From contig OX387191.1 in assembly GCA_947561395.2 (NCBI GenBank), positions 260,501 to 324,500 on the forward strand: a stretch of 64,000 nt of DNA, in the 5' to 3' direction. How positions within the stretch are numbered: position 1 is the stretch's first letter; each line of letters starts with the position of its first letter. A program made the translations under genes and the position numbers. Source of the DNA: Buxus sempervirens (Eukaryota; Streptophyta; Magnoliopsida; Buxales; Buxaceae). The notes under the pieces are model-generated. The model worked only from the letters and a program-made list of their open reading frames with translations. It made no database searches and was not told the origin of the DNA. Below are positions 1 through 18,800 of the stretch, in pieces.

Positions 1-913
1 TGTTAACTACCGATTTCATGATATCTAACCAAAGATACGAAACAATCCTTTTTTAACTACCCATTTCATGATATCTAACCAAAGATAAAGCTAACATGTA
101 AACCCCTAACCAATCATCCCTATCCATCACTATAACCGTATATATTCATTTTCTCAACTTGATTTACTTGGCCCATCCACCAACTCCACTGGATCTATCA
201 GGATAATCTATTGCGTTCCGAGCCCACAGTTTCCCAACACCTTAAACTCCACCCCCATCCTTATCTCGAAAATTCTGACTGGCTCATATATAATAGTCCT
301 TCAAATATTTAAGAAAAAAAACATTCCTATCCGTAACTAACCGTGTTATTCCCCTCCATTTATACCACCTAATATGTCGGAATCCGCCTCAGACTTCCAT
401 AAAATTGTAGACATGCCAAAAGCATTTACACTGACATATTAACAAACCAACTTAACTAGCTTTAGAAGCCTATGGGAAGTTGGGAACCTATGCCATAGGT
501 TCTCAACTTACACAGAAAAAGGAAACGAAAAAACCACCAAAAAATAATAATAATAAAATAAAGTGGGGCAGGCCAGATCAATTTACACAAATGACCTTAC
601 GTGATATATGTTCTCTCTTATTCCTGTTTAAGACGTCTGACTTGATACTAAATAGTAGACAAAGCACTAAGATCAGTAATTACAAATAAAACATCGGACT
701 CAGACCTGATATGAGAGCAGTGATGATAATAATATATATACAAAATAAGTGCTTCATGCAATTTGATGTACCAGACTGATTCATCAAAACGCATTCTTAC
801 CACATATTAACCTGTTTTCGAATCTTATATCCATTTTTTTTTCTTTCTTTTGCTCATCAGCTTCGTGTCTACAATTCCAGTCTGCTTTGCTAGTTCTTCA
901 TGCCTGCTGAGCC
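1..913. other. Non-coding flank downstream of the UBC gene
   Basis: No convincing gene is seen here. The left edge holds a 35-bp direct repeat (3-37 and 53-87, 50-bp period, one mismatch). The rest is AT-rich. The last 200 bases or so before position 914 are probably the 3' UTR of the minus-strand ubiquitin-conjugating enzyme, but no clear poly(A) signal was fixed. Confidence 0.5.
3..87. repeat. Two-copy direct repeat, 35 bp
   Basis: A 35-bp sequence starting TTAACTACCGATTTCATG is repeated after 50 bp with a single substitution. It lies at the window edge, so more copies may exist to the left. Confidence 0.75.
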
Positions 914-5900
<4,987 letters not shown>

Positions 5901-6117
5901 TGTTTGGCGGCGGACTTCAAAAGAGCCTTACAGAATTTTGACGAGACCCAAAGTAAAACACTTTGTGGCAGGAAAAGCACCAGCTGGCCCTCACGTGGAG
6001 TGCTTATTAAATTTGATTTTTTTTATTTCTTTTTTGGGTGAAGGATTAGCCACTTGATCCACGTAGATGTCTAATACTATATTCTCTACCGGGTTTTTAC
6101 GTTTCACGAATACGATA

Positions 6118-6259
6118 CATTTTGAGATGTTATCACGTGAAGCGTCTTACACAAATGATTTGTGTATTTCATTGTTTTGCGTCTGGCTCATTTTGAGATG
6201 TTATCACGTAAAACATCTCACGTTAACGATTTATGCATTTCATTGCTCTGCGTAAGGCT
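6118..6259. repeat. 71-bp tandem duplication
   Basis: Two adjacent diverged copies, 6118-6188 and 6189-6259, both start CATTTTGAGATGTTATCACG and end with a GGCT-type sequence. They lie in the spacer between the UBC and ARID-HMG genes. The wording resembles the hairpin sequence at 31282-31393, so they may derive from the same kind of repeat. Confidence 0.75.
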
Positions 6260-6659
6260 CACACGGACTAGTTTCTTCCTATGTTGTGAGGGGCGGATTC
6301 ATTCTTCCGCTTTACCCGTTTACAGCGTTGGAGGAATTTCATTTTTCTTGAATATATACAGATAGTCCATTACATCTTCATGATCATCTACAGAAACGAT
6401 AGAAGCATTTCTTGGTTAATTAGGACTTATTCTCTAGCAAAAGACACAATCCCTTTAACACGCTAGTTAAATTTTCGAATCGACAGAAACCTTTTTATAT
6501 ATAATTAATTATTAATAACAATGGTAACATATTGCGTTCTAAGATATTTTGGCCTTCGTGTCATCGTAATCCATTCACTGATAATGCCATCTAATCCAAC
6601 AAGTAGGTAGAGACCGTGTGAAATATACAAGAGGAGTCCCGTCAAAAATAAATAAATAA

Positions 6660-7835
6660 TTAGTCACAAGAGCAGTCCGGTCAAAAAAAACAAAATAATT
6701 AGGCAGGTAGTACGGATGCTAAACCGGTCCAATACAGTATGCACACGATTAACCTGTGCTTGGTGGGTCGTGCCCATCCCCAAAAACCCAAACACAGCCC
6801 AACCCATGGCATGGTTAGGGCTGGGCCGTGCCGTGTCATGCCTAGTAGATAGACGGACCATTCGTGGGCCTGGATAGCTTTTTGCAAAAAAAAAAAGAAA
6901 AAATGGAAAAGAAAAAAAAAAGTTACTTGCCTCTTGAACCATGCCAAAACGATGTGTTGCAAAAATGTTACTTGCGTCTATTACCGCTTAACTATCCAAA
7001 CAATAATCGATGCAAATAACACACTTTTGCAACTCCTATGTAAACGTGAAGAGACATAAATGAAGAAAGAAAAAAAAATTTTTGATAACTTTGTAAGAGC
7101 CTTGTTCAATGATTTGTTAATGGTCAAGCTCAAAGAGCATTGTGACTCTATCGGCTATTAGCAAAATCATTGAACATGACTAAAAAAAAAATGAAGAAAG
7201 CAAAAAAAAAATTCATAACTTTCTTAAAATCCTATTAAGAGATTTGTCAATGGTCAGCCTAAGGACACCTCCATATGAGCACTCTGTCGAGTCTACCGGC
7301 CATTGAACAAATCTTTAAATAGGATGCTAAGAAAGAAGAAATGAGAAATGTGTGGTTTGGAGTAAGAAGGATTAGCTTTATTTATAAAAAACCAAAAGTG
7401 GCTTTTTACCATCTCTACCCTCAATATATGACTGTTATTTTTTTTTACTACCAAATATATATATATATATGACTGTTATTTGGTTGTTAGAAAGATAGAA
7501 ATCGTCATTTATAGTTAATTACAATTATACCCCACAATATGGCTGTTGGGGGTGAAATTGTAAAAAAAAATTACTTTTAACACTTTTTTGAGGGAGAAAC
7601 AGCTAGCTGTTTTTGTGTGCTACGCAGGCCAGGCAAGCTGGCCCAACCGTTGGGCCAGCATGCGGCACAGCCCAACTGGCCAGCTTGATGCGGGTCGTGC
7701 TGGCCAGGCCATGGGCACAGCACAGCACGGCCCACGCAAGCACCACAGGCACACTTCAACCGTGTTGGACTGTGCCGGCCTGACCCAATAAGCAACCCTA
7801 GCAGGTAGAAACCGGTGACCAAACCCAAAATACTT
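6660..7835. repeat. Composite repeat: two GC-rich blocks around paired hairpins
   Basis: Two GC-rich blocks dominated by GGGCC/GGCCC and CAGCCCAAC words (about 6740-6870 and 7615-7790) flank an AT-rich centre. The centre holds two related hairpins. Hairpin 1 has arms 7102-7125 and 7153-7177; hairpin 2 has arms 7229-7255 and 7298-7325. The two hairpin units are diverged direct repeats of each other, separated by A-runs. No coding domain was recognised. This looks like nested MITE or LTR-derived DNA. Confidence 0.5.
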
Positions 7836-7839
7836 TGTT

Positions 7840-9355
7840 TTTTTGGGCAGATACGACGGTGTAATGTAATCTAAGAAACGATTTCAACCACCATTCCATA
7901 CCACAAAGAGCGAAGATAAATCACTTATTCCTTGCAATAATTAATTTACTTCCTCAGAATTATCCTAAACATTTTGGATTAAAATTCTTTTGACATGCAT
8001 ACGCCCAATCCAGAAAAGGGAACAATTTTTTAACACTTGTTTGACTTTCCTAATAAGAAGAAACCCTTCGAGAACAACACAGCTCCTCTTCGGTCCTCAT
8101 TGCTTTTCCTAGGCATCATTCTATCCTTGATTTATTCTTTGATTTCATTCTGTCAATTTTTGCCTCCGGAGGATTTCTTGTTCTTGCGTCGAACCATCAT
8201 CAACCTGAGAGCATCAAGACAAATAACAATTATTTAAGTTCATGAAAAAGCTAAAACAGAGCATCTTTTACCTTGACGACGTCATTGAACACATTCCTCC
8301 ATATATCTTCCATTAAGATCCAATTTTAATATTTCATCACTTTTAATGTTCCATTTACACTCTTCAGGATTTTTCATTTACATCACTTGGTTTTATAGAA
8401 AATCTTATACTTGTAAGCATAAAAATATAATTTGACTCTTTTTTTTAAGTGTAGCCACTTTGATTGCAATGTAAAGCTTGACGAGACCTTTTGTTAGTCC
8501 ATACCTGAAACACTGCTTTGACAAAACCTAAATTAAGTTTTGATCCTCTTTGTTACATAGAGGCTAATAATTTCTATAGCATGCAAATAAATAAATTCAA
8601 CCACTGTATCTAAAAATTGAGTAAAAGACCATCCTTTGTGCACATCCTAACAGTGTAAAGAATGCTCCCTCCTCCAGTGCAAATTGCCTGGACAGGCAAT
8701 TTTTCCAGTGCAGGGGTGATTTACACAAACATGAGCTCTAATTTCAACATTGTTAAGACGCAACCATCACAGTACAAAGGTGCACCTGTTACACTGAATT
8801 TTCAGGTATTTTTGTCCACAATTTAAACCTAAAACAAATGCATCAACACAAACCAGGGTCTATATGCATTCTCTCATTAGCAAGTACAGACCAATATTTT
8901 TCTCTCTCAATCGGTCTGGAAACTCTGCAATTCCATTCATTATCTCATTTCCTGTAACCCACAATATGTCAGCATCTTCGGTCTTGTCATCTGGCCTCTA
9001 CACATCAGTATGGCTAATAGTCACATCTGTTCATGAAATCTAAGGGTTCCTATTATGAAAAACCTTAATGAAATTGTTCGAACACTATTATTTTTTTAAT
9101 AATATTTGATTTTTAAATGTTGAAACCATATATTGATGTATGAGATTCACCTAAATTATTTATAAAAGGAAGTCATCTCCTGATCCAGTCCCTAATATTT
9201 TCCAGTTTGGAGCTTATATGGATAAACTACTACTTTTTTAGCTTGGACAATGAGAACATGCTGCTGGGCAGATTTGGTAAAATGATAATGAGGAAAAAAC
9301 AAATATAAAGGACTCCAAGAAGCAAGTTTTGAAGTAACCTGCAAAGAGAAATCTC
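7840..9355. other. Intergenic DNA downstream of ARID-HMG gene
   Basis: No gene is recognised. There is a perfect 9-bp stem with a 4-nt loop (AAATTGCCT...AGGCAATTT) near 8684-8705. The stretch just below 9356 should include the 3' UTR of the minus-strand ARID-HMG gene. Confidence 0.45.
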
Positions 9356-12300
9356 CTATTGAGTCTTTGAAACACTTGAAGATTTTCTATACTCCAACAT
9401 TTCTGTTTGGTATCTTTCCTTGTCCCTCAACCCTTTCTCCTGATAAACCTGCACAGCAGCAAACAAAATAAAATAAAATAAACAATTCCCAATGAAGGTT
9501 GTCATCCTTGAAACTAAGCAACTCTGAAATATATATATATATATATATTTTTTGGTTGATAAAACCATGCTTGCTTAAGAACACCGAATGGGATCTGTTG
9601 GTTTCATGGGAACAAAATTCTCAATGTTCACTCTATAAGAGAAATGCAAACTCATGCTTTTGTGACATCATAAATGTTTCCTCTCCCACCATGATAGGTA
9701 CATGACCTGTCAAGGCAATTGCCACCAATCTTTCCAGAGAACAGAAAAAACTTTGCTCCTATTGGAACAACTGTCTAATATTTTAAGCAAAATTCTTTTC
9801 AGTTGCCTAAACTGATACATGTCCAACAGAATGTATGTCAGATATAAAGTTATATATTATAAATCAAATAAGCAATAACTATTGTCACAAAAACTGTATA
9901 ATATTACACTTAGGTAACGACTAAAAAACAACTAAGATCTGAATTGTATAGAGAGCAAGGTTTTCAATGTCGTGTCAATCGACATTGAAGCAAAATTTTG
10001 CTGACTTACAGGAAAAATCGCCAGGTCACATTTCATGTAAAAAAAATAAGAAAAAAGCATAAAAATAGTAAATTAATCTAATATTATGCTATTCCTAAGT
10101 TTAAATTAATCAAATATTATGCTATTCCTCAGTTTAACACCATCAAGGACAAGTTTAATTCAGCACAAATTAGTGTTAGAGCAATTGGCTTCCAGTGAGT
10201 TTCCAAAAAAATAGATTTAATTTTTAAATTGGTTGTCGATGCATATTATTTACATGATACTGGTATTGGTCCTCAGTTGGCTAAAATAGAAAGGGAGTGA
10301 ATGTAAAACTATAATCATGGATTGACAACTGGAATGTCTCAAAACAAGTCAAATTAAGGTATTGAGGTTGAGCATATGGAATGAATTAATAAAAAACCAA
10401 GGGATTCCAAAAACAACCAATTCCGTTATCTTGGATCGTACATGTGGCTAATGAATTCTACCCACGCTAAAAGTAAATGTTAAAAAGGTGGTTAGTGGGC
10501 ATTTTGTGAATACACAGAGCAGAGATTAAAATGCAAGAGTCTTGTAAGTTAGACCATAGGTGATGAAAGACATTGAAATTGGTGTGTTCAGAGACTACGA
10601 CAATGCAAAAAACTAATGGTTCCAGATACAATGATAAAAAGGTTGGAGGAGGAATGTAAAGGATGCAGACAGAGCTGGTTATAGATGATTCCAAGCCACA
10701 TACTTCAATATATGATATATTTCATGACAAACTTGGATGGTAAAACAGAATTCATATTGCCAATACAAACCAGTTCGTATAAAGCATTTTGTTGACCGTT
10801 CACACCCAGTTGCTTTCTTAATCATCAGGGAGAGTGCATTCAACAACTGCATATCTCATTTTTGGACTAAGACAATGGAAAGGAGGCCAACTGAACTTTT
10901 TGAAGTCAAGCATGTGATTGATAGGAGTGATAGGCCATTTATAAAATATGCAGCATGCACCTAATATATTTTCTTTTCAAAACTACAAAATATGGAAAAT
11001 TAATTTATCCATGTGTGTTGGAACTGATCAATCTTTCAGGGATCAATAAGAGCCCTCGAGAATAGAAAATAATTCTAGTGATGAAACTAATGACAAGGAG
11101 TGTGAATGAAGAAATTTCCTTTACTGCACCTGTTTCTCAACCTCTGTGAGTTTGCTCCACAGTAAACCAATTTTCTTGCTAATAGCTTTTTCTTGTCCAT
11201 GGTACAAAGGCTTTAGTCGAGCATAATGCTCTGCAAAGAAGAAGTTGTAACCACTTCTATTTGGTTTGGGCCGCAAGGGATCCCTCAATGCTAGCCGAGA
11301 TCTCTTCCGGCTGTGGCGAGAAGGTGTGACATGAGCGTTAGTACTCTGTCTCGTCTCAGACTCAATGGGAACATGATACAAGACACCTTTCAGCTCATCA
11401 GAACCAAAACTCACGGTCACAATATAACCATTGTCAAATTTTCCATCGATGGTTCCATTCACCCAACAGCCAGGCTGCAATGTAGGACTTGCTGTAAAAG
11501 CCCAAAAAAAAAATTAGAAAGAAAGAAACAAAAAGAGATAAGTGGTCCATGTTTCATATTTTGAAAAGCTATCAAATTAGTAATTTCATGAAAAATGCAT
11601 AGCTGAGCATATTCAGAATGTTCCTTATTACAGAAAGTGCAGCTTCTTGAAGAGACTAGCACAAAGCCAAACGTGCATGAGCAAGTGCATCAGAATCATA
11701 CATAGCAGCAATCCTACGTTGTTTGATTCTATGGGAAATAGGCTAAATCTAAAATCAAGGGGTTAAGTGGTTGTCATCCAATGGATGAACTTCAAGCATT
11801 AAATTAATACAGAAAAGGAATTAAAACTTGTTCAAGATGAATTAGGTTCATTCAAAGTGATGATCATCAGATTTCCCTTGGAGCATGATCTAATGGTTGA
11901 GAGACGCTACTTGGGGTATTAATGTAACGTCCCAGACCCATACCCAGCAAGATATTGTCCACTTTGGCCCAATGGGCCCTTACGGATTTGTTCTCAAGGG
12001 ATAACACAAAAAAACTTCCCAGTGGTCACTCATCCTAGCAGTGCTCTCACCCGAGCACGCTTAACTTTAGGGTTCCAAGGGAATTTAGTCCCGTGTTATT
12101 CCTTAAAAGGCGTCTTGCTTAGTTGGAGGTCTTAAGACTATTTATAGCATCCCCGAGCGTTGTGGGATCCCAAACATATGCACATCCATGCCTAGTAGCT
12201 CTCCATGTGAGCTCTACCCCTTCATAGCTGCCTGACAGGATGTTACAATTAAGCCCCAGATTCTAGATGCTCCCTTCTAAATAATTTAAGGAATTTATTG

Positions 12301-14902
12301 CTAATCAACTTGTTTTATTGTTGTGAACCATCAATAATCAACAATCAATATAATGATTTATTAGAACTAGTTGAGGTCGGCACATTTTAACCATCCTTAT
12401 ATTCATAGAACAAAAATGCAAAAATATACTGCACAAAATAGAGGACGTAGCAGTCACTTTAGCAGGTACACATGATAATTACTCTATCATGCATGAAATA
12501 GAAATCGTTTTAAGCAAAAAATAAACCAAGTGCCTAGTCATTGTGGCTAGTCAATTCCGAAATTTTGGTAATTCAGTAAGGGTGCATAGCCACTGTAACT
12601 CATTGATACTGAAAATATATAATTTAAGCCCCAGATTATTCACAAACGGCTTTCACTAGACATTGCAAAGAAGACATACAAAACTCGTGTGGTCAGAATT
12701 GTAGATAATAAAATCAGGTATCCTTCAAGAAAATGTAGCTCTATATTTAGGAAAATTGAGGTGAGAGAAATAATCCATAGCCATTGTTAATTCATTTATT
12801 ATGCAATGTAGTTATTATCAATACAAGCTCTTCTAGATATGGAACCACTTCAAGTCCCCTCCAAGCTAAAACACCAAAATCACCCGAATTACTATGATCC
12901 GTTTTAGAAAATGTTGTGCTATCAAATCAGGATTTGACAATAATCACAGACTATTTAGTGGTTGAGTGAGAAAGAAAGTACCTAATATTTCATTGCTATT
13001 CAATATCACTCATCAATCATTAAAATTACAAAAATCCTTTTGTCATTTGGAGCTGGAAAGATGTCATTGCACCTCCCATTATTTGATGTTGTCATTGACT
13101 CTATCACTATGTCTAAATAGAGCAGATTCATACCAACAGTTGAGATTGGTGGGCCCTGTTTGCGGAAGTAATAGACTTGCTCATAGTTATACAGTAGGGA
13201 TAGATAATACTTTCGTAGGACAAAAGATGCATTGGTAATTGTTGTTGGGAAATTGAAGGCCATTATCACTTCCCTCCATTTGCGATCTCTAATAACCTGT
13301 AAACAATTCAAGATATAAGAGATCATTCTCATGTACAAGCTACTTTACAAAACAATTCCTGATATTGTCTTGTAATAAGGAATAGACCAAGATGCATATT
13401 TTCAGAACTCCATGAATCAGCTTAGAACTTAACTGATCAAAGTCAGGATAGGCCACTCAAACTCTGACCATTGATCCCAGGGTCCTTAGTACCTAATTAG
13501 TTATAAATTAATACATACCTTTTCAAGACCTCCACGAGATGTGACCTCCACAAAGAGGCGGTGTAGATCTAGAGCCTTACCTCCTATGATAGGCACCCTA
13601 GTAGGAAATGGGAAAGGAAAAAGGTAAGCAAATTAAACCAAATACTCAACCTCTTATTCTAAGACAGTGCTAAGTGAAGGGCAAAGACAGATTATGCATC
13701 TGGGTCTGTGGTATTGAGACAGAAGACTTTATCAACTTAGTGATTCCAGTTATAAAATCCTAGGTCGTGGGAATATGGGAATAATTTGCCTAAATGTCAA
13801 GTCTCCACGGCACAATCATCCACAGTAAATTCAACTATCAGTAACAGAAAACAGCTGGTAGACCAAATCCATCAAAATCTTATCTTAATGTTTATGATAT
13901 TGCATAGTGGAAAACCAGATGTAGACTGGCAATGCATCAGTATTCATATTCCACAAGATAATTAGGCTCTGAAGGGATAGAGAATGATAGGAGAAAGTAA
14001 CAACAGAAAAAAGAAAAAAAATAATAAAAAAGAGACAAAAACGCTTGAAATACATTAAAAAATTTACATATTATACAAGCAATAGCTCATCACTAAAAGC
14101 CAGTTGAAATCAGGATACACTTGAAGAAAGCAACAAACAAAAACAAGTAGATACAAACTGAAAAGATAAGATATAGCGTAGAATACAATCTTAGTGAATC
14201 CAGAACTCGTTATTGGGGAAAAAAAAATTTGCCCAATTCAGGAAAAAGGAAAATTTTCCCAAGGAAACATCGACCATATGATGCAAAAAACGTGAAGAAA
14301 CTAACAAATACCGGGACCTAAAAAGAAATCACATGTTTCCTTCGTTCAACTTAAAATCACGGTAAAGAATTTTGAAGCAAAAAGGGAATGGCAGAGGCCC
14401 GTAACAACCAATAACTCCATTCCGAGAGAAATACGAGGCAAAATAAACTAAACGACAGAGATTGAATGGGTTTGCAGGATCTAGAAAGAAGTCGAAATTT
14501 TCATGGAAAAAGTCAGAAATATAAGAAACGGTAACATTCAAACCCACATAAATCAGCCAACTGCTTATGATTTGTTCATGATCACTTATGGGGAGATTCA
14601 AACAAAATGGAGCAGACTTGGAGGAAATAACGAACAGAAAACAGAAAGCCCATAAAGCACCGGAGAGTTGAGAAACTTAAGTCTACTTACGTGAACTTAG
14701 TGCCCAGCAATTTGTGAAGATCCTTAAGCGTCTCCATGAAGATTTCTTCATTTTGAACAACTTCCTGATACGTTGCTACGGCAGAAGGGGAAGACCTGTC
14801 AGCGTCTGAATACCCATGTGATGGTGGACCAACTGAAGTAATTTCCTTAGTTGCAGTAGTAGTCGCCGTTGTTGTTGGGTTTGCGGATAGAAGGATAGAC
14901 AT
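9356..14902 (-). CDS. ARID and HMG-box DNA-binding protein (HMGB9/HMGB10 type)
   Basis: This nuclear chromatin protein combines an AT-rich interaction domain with a single HMG box, a plant-specific architecture that bends and binds AT-rich DNA. Five coding exons join in frame with GT-AG introns: 14691-14902, 13519-13597, 13134-13296, 11130-11491 and 9356-9448. They encode 302 aa. A Thr/Ser-rich N-terminus (1-45) is followed by the ARID at about 50-143, with VIRDRKW at 98 and LRKYYLSLLY near 125. A linker (WVNGTIDGKFDNGYIVTV) and a basic patch HSRKRSRLALR follow. The HMG box is about 223-292, starting RPKPNRSGYNFFFAEH and split by the last intron after EKQ. The size fits Arabidopsis HMGB9/10 (about 320-340 aa) better than HMGB15. 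The ATG at 14902 is the first after the likely leader. No disabling mutation is seen. Intron 3 contains a Cassandra solo LTR. Confidence 0.94.
9528..9550. repeat. (AT)n microsatellite
   Basis: A run of AT dinucleotides followed by a T-run lies in the last intron of the ARID-HMG gene, about 80 bases upstream of its terminal exon. Confidence 0.85.
11933..12247 (-). mobile_element. Cassandra-type TRIM solo LTR with 5S rRNA-like core
   Basis: A 315-bp unit begins TGTAAC and ends GTTACA. It is flanked by a perfect 5-bp duplication ATTAA (11928-11932 and 12248-12252), the size expected for LTR retrotransposon integration. Read on the minus strand it contains a 5S rRNA-like block (complement of 12014-12076) with words AAGTTAAGCGTGCTCGGG and GATGAGTGACC, close to the 5S internal promoter. 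A 5S-derived LTR is the hallmark of Cassandra elements. Only one LTR remains, implying LTR-LTR recombination. It sits in intron 3 of the ARID-HMG gene with its 5S core in the gene's sense direction. Confidence 0.9.
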
Positions 14903-15250
14903 TTCCTTTAAATCATCGAAGGTAAAGCAAACAGAGAGGATTAAAAACAAGGGAAAATTACAGATGAATGGAAAATGGATGAGCTTTGTCTTAGGTTCTT
15001 CTTAACAATAAAAATGCTTGTAAGAGCAGATACTCGTAGAGATCAAGAAAAGAGTTTGGGTGGAGTAAAAGCGCGATGGTTACCAGCCACCAGCTCGCTG
15101 CTTCATTATGGTTTTTGCCTTGTAGATTAAGACAATACAATTAAAATAGAGGGGTTGGTTTTTTGGTGCGCGGAAGCGGATACTGATAGTATATACCCTC
15201 AGCCTAGATTAATTTTTTAAGCCTCGTCGGCATTTTGGATGAATTCGGCG
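14903..15250 (-). promoter_or_regulatory. Promoter and leader of ARID-HMG gene
   Basis: This is the interval upstream of the ARID-HMG start codon and downstream of the WD40 gene. No TATA box is convincing. The short distance to the WD40 stop codon (about 1 kb) makes this a compact tandem pair. Confidence 0.35.
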
Positions 15251-15896
15251 GATCCATTTAGGGCTCTCTCACTGTCAATCCAAAAATCTTTTTGGGTCAC
15301 GTGTAAAAGTTAAAAATCGTAATAACAAAATTTTCGTGTATTTTATGAAAATGAAAGAAACTCATTTTAATTGACTTTCTTTCATTTAATTCTTGGGATA
15401 AGCCAGAATATTCTTACAATATAATTCAACATACAGTCTGTTAATATGAAATATGATCATTTTCACATAACCATCCAGCACATTCTCACGATATGCAAAC
15501 AAAATTAAAGGAAAAGAGAGACTCAACCGGGCCACGATATCAAACCACTACGAATGGTTCCAGATACGACGATACCAACCAACCGACTCTACAGAGTCTT
15601 TCCTGCACCGTAAGAAGTCCATGTTTTTTGCTCGTCACCCGATACGCCATTTCCGAACTCCCTCTGTACATCCTCTTCCACCATCTATCATACACCTTAC
15701 AATCATAAAACAATCCTTACAATGTCATTCGGAATCAACGAATCATGACAACATACAGCCAGAGAATCACATTCCTTCTGGACTAACTCTCGAAACCGAG
15801 TCCGAGATACGATCCCCATTTCGGTTGTACACTAAAATTTTGCTTGCATCTTGAGCCTAAATACTCATCACGAAAGTTGAGAGCATTTGCATCAAC

Positions 15897-18800
15897 TTAT
15901 ATTAGGGAATCGAGATATGTGTAATTCCAGCACCGGCTGTACTGAAGTAGGCTACCATATGTACGATCCCACACGCCAATAAAGAGACTCTCGGTATCAG
16001 GGCTGAAAGAAACACCTGAGATTTCACCAAAGAAATCGATCTCTTGCTCTTTCTCATAACCATTCTTCACGTCATAGACATGTACGAAGTCGGCAGGCTC
16101 TGCCATAGCCATGAATTGCCCATCAGATGTGAAGCGGATTGATCGAATAGCCCCAAGGTTTCCCTTGAGGACAGCAACAGAATTGGATAAATTCCGCGTG
16201 TCCCAAATACGGCATGTCTTATCCTGGTTCCCTGTGGCAAAGGTGCGGCCATCTGGGTGCCATGCCGATGCAAAAGAGAAATCCAAGTGCCCACATAAAG
16301 GCATAACCGTCTGCACAAGGAATAAAAACTCAAATTAGTAAGTTAATTTGTGTTCGGAACCATAATTGAGGTACCTTCAAATATGCACAATATGATTATT
16401 AAGTTCTTCAGAAGAAATGTGGGAATTTTGCCTACCTTTCCAGTTCGAGAATCAACCAGAATCCCATCTGGGTTGTCTCCAACAATGACAAGAAGCTTAC
16501 CATCCGGACTCAGAGAAGTATGCTGCAAACAGATAGCAGGTATGAGAAAATCATAACTACAATCAATTCATCAAATGGTACCATGATATTCCACGCAAGC
16601 TGTATTGGAGATATCAACATTTCTCATTATTAGCAGGGTAACACGCAAGGACATGGCATCAAATTTTATATCCTCCAGCCACCCAAAATCGGCACATTTG
16701 AAAATAAAGTGTCATTTGGCGTTCATTCTGGGAACTCATTCCATGGCTTAGAATGAGTTCCAAGGCTTAGTATGAGTTTTTGTTACAAAAAGATTGTTTC
16801 ATTACAATTTGGGAATGGGTTTTCCCGAAATGAGTTTCAAAAAAAAAAATGCACTAAAGAGAGGATTCATCCCAGACCCCATTTTTTGTCTTTGAAAACT
16901 CCTTTTGCAGAGGTATGTTGGCATACTTGTAATGTGCATACTTGTAATGTTTAAAAACTTTGAAGGATATACATGAAATTTTTTTTAAAGACTTCTTTAC
17001 AGGACAAAGTTAAGCTTATCATTTTTGAAATGTTCTTTTAAGTTAAGACAATAGCAAACTTTAGTATTTATAAACTCAAGAAGAATGAAACATCCTTCAC
17101 CAAATGTCAATCTGAATTCTATTTAACTTGTGCAACCTCATTTGGGATCGCTTGGGGAATGAGTTCTAGGGTTTCCAGAATGAATGGCAAACGAGGCCTA
17201 AACATCCAAGCTTCTTATCATGCAAATATTTTAGTCATCCAACATAGGCATATGACTCCCAACCATCAAACAACTACACAACAACAATGACAACCACAGA
17301 AAGACCTCATCCCAACTGGCTAGGGACCTTCAGGTCAGTAACAAAACCCCGTCCATATCAATCCAAAACCACTTTATCAGATGTCAACCTTCCAAACAAC
17401 CTATGAAAACCCCTAAAGCGTTGAGAACCTAAATCAGCACAATCTGATAGATCCTATAAATCCCAAAGTCCATTTTGCTTCTAAACTACTGGAAAAGTGA
17501 AGATTTCATTGACTGGGTTGCTAGGAAAATATGATTGATAAGTAAAATGTGGGATCAGCCACATAAGTCCTGTCACACCATCTTAATCCTCAAAAACAAT
17601 GTATTTGGTCAAACTATGCATCCGAATCCTTTTTGACCAACTATAGATGAGTACCATCCAAAATTCCTGTCTCCATTTTAGAACCTTGAAAGCAATCAAT
17701 AATAATATTTTTATTATTGAGATTTTTCTTTTTTTTTGGGGGGGGGGGGGGTTCGATTTTGATAGAAATCATCTTGTAAAATTATGTCGATGGAATGAAT
17801 ATAAAAATAATTCTACCTCTAGCTTAAAAAGTTTGCAAAGTACTAGAAATGTGAATGCAATACAATCCCATACCCAGAAATGCACCCTCACAAACAAACA
17901 CACCTTTCTCCCAGCCCTGTGTATGTCCTCGTCACAAACCAGCCCTCAAATTATGAGACAAAATAATGATAATTCCAGTATGAAGAACTTACATTCACAG
18001 GCCAAGGAAACTGAAAATGCTTCAAAAGCTGAAATCTTTCCATATCAAAATCTCTAACTCCGCAGTCATTGTTTGAAGCAATGAAATGAACAGCTCCACT
18101 GAGAAAATATTCCAGCTCAGTTAAGACACTAAATTTGGGAAAGAAATGACTTCTACTAGCATCACAGGTCAAAATCACGCACCTGGGACTGTTAATAATC
18201 TCAACAGCATTTGTGATTGCATTATCATCATATGTTGTTCTTGTACAGAAGCTAACACCAGGTCGATCTAGATACTGCTTTCCAATAAGTGAAGATAGAA
18301 TGAGCTTGACAATTTAGTAGTTCCAGATTCCACTATAATATCATTAGCATATAAAGGGCTGCCCCCATAGCAAAACCAATATGCTCAAAAAGCAAGAAAA
18401 GGAAGAAGTTTTATTGAAAAAAAAAATTTACAACAGCTACTTCTATCCATCATACTGAGGATATGGCATCCAACAACTTTAGCATAGGTACACCCAAAAA
18501 GAGAGAAGCACTAACAGTACCCACTAACAAGCTAACTGTTAGATTATTGGCAGACCTTGTGCCATGGGAGAACAAAATATTCAACCCATCTATCAAAAAA
18601 ATGGCAAATATTGGTAAGTGTCCAAGAATACTCTTTGCGGTTTGATCAGCCACAAGAATACCTTCCATCAGCAAAACCCTGAGCCTTACCTCATGCCTGC
18701 CACTAAGACACAGAATTCAGCCTTTACCTTGTCCCCGTTGCTGACAAGATCCAAGAAGGCATGAATAATACTGCATGAATTGTCTCTGGAAACATGTCAA

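Noticed and set aside
6664..6962. Overlapping minus-strand open frames with Phe-rich text
   Set aside because: They arise from A-runs and the GC-rich repeat block; composition is low complexity.
15493..15854. Plus-strand open frames beyond the WD40 stop
   Set aside because: They lie in the likely 3' UTR of the minus-strand WD40 gene and have no domain.
17720..17752. T-run followed by a G-run in a WD40 intron
   Set aside because: This is a simple homopolymer junction; no coding or element context.
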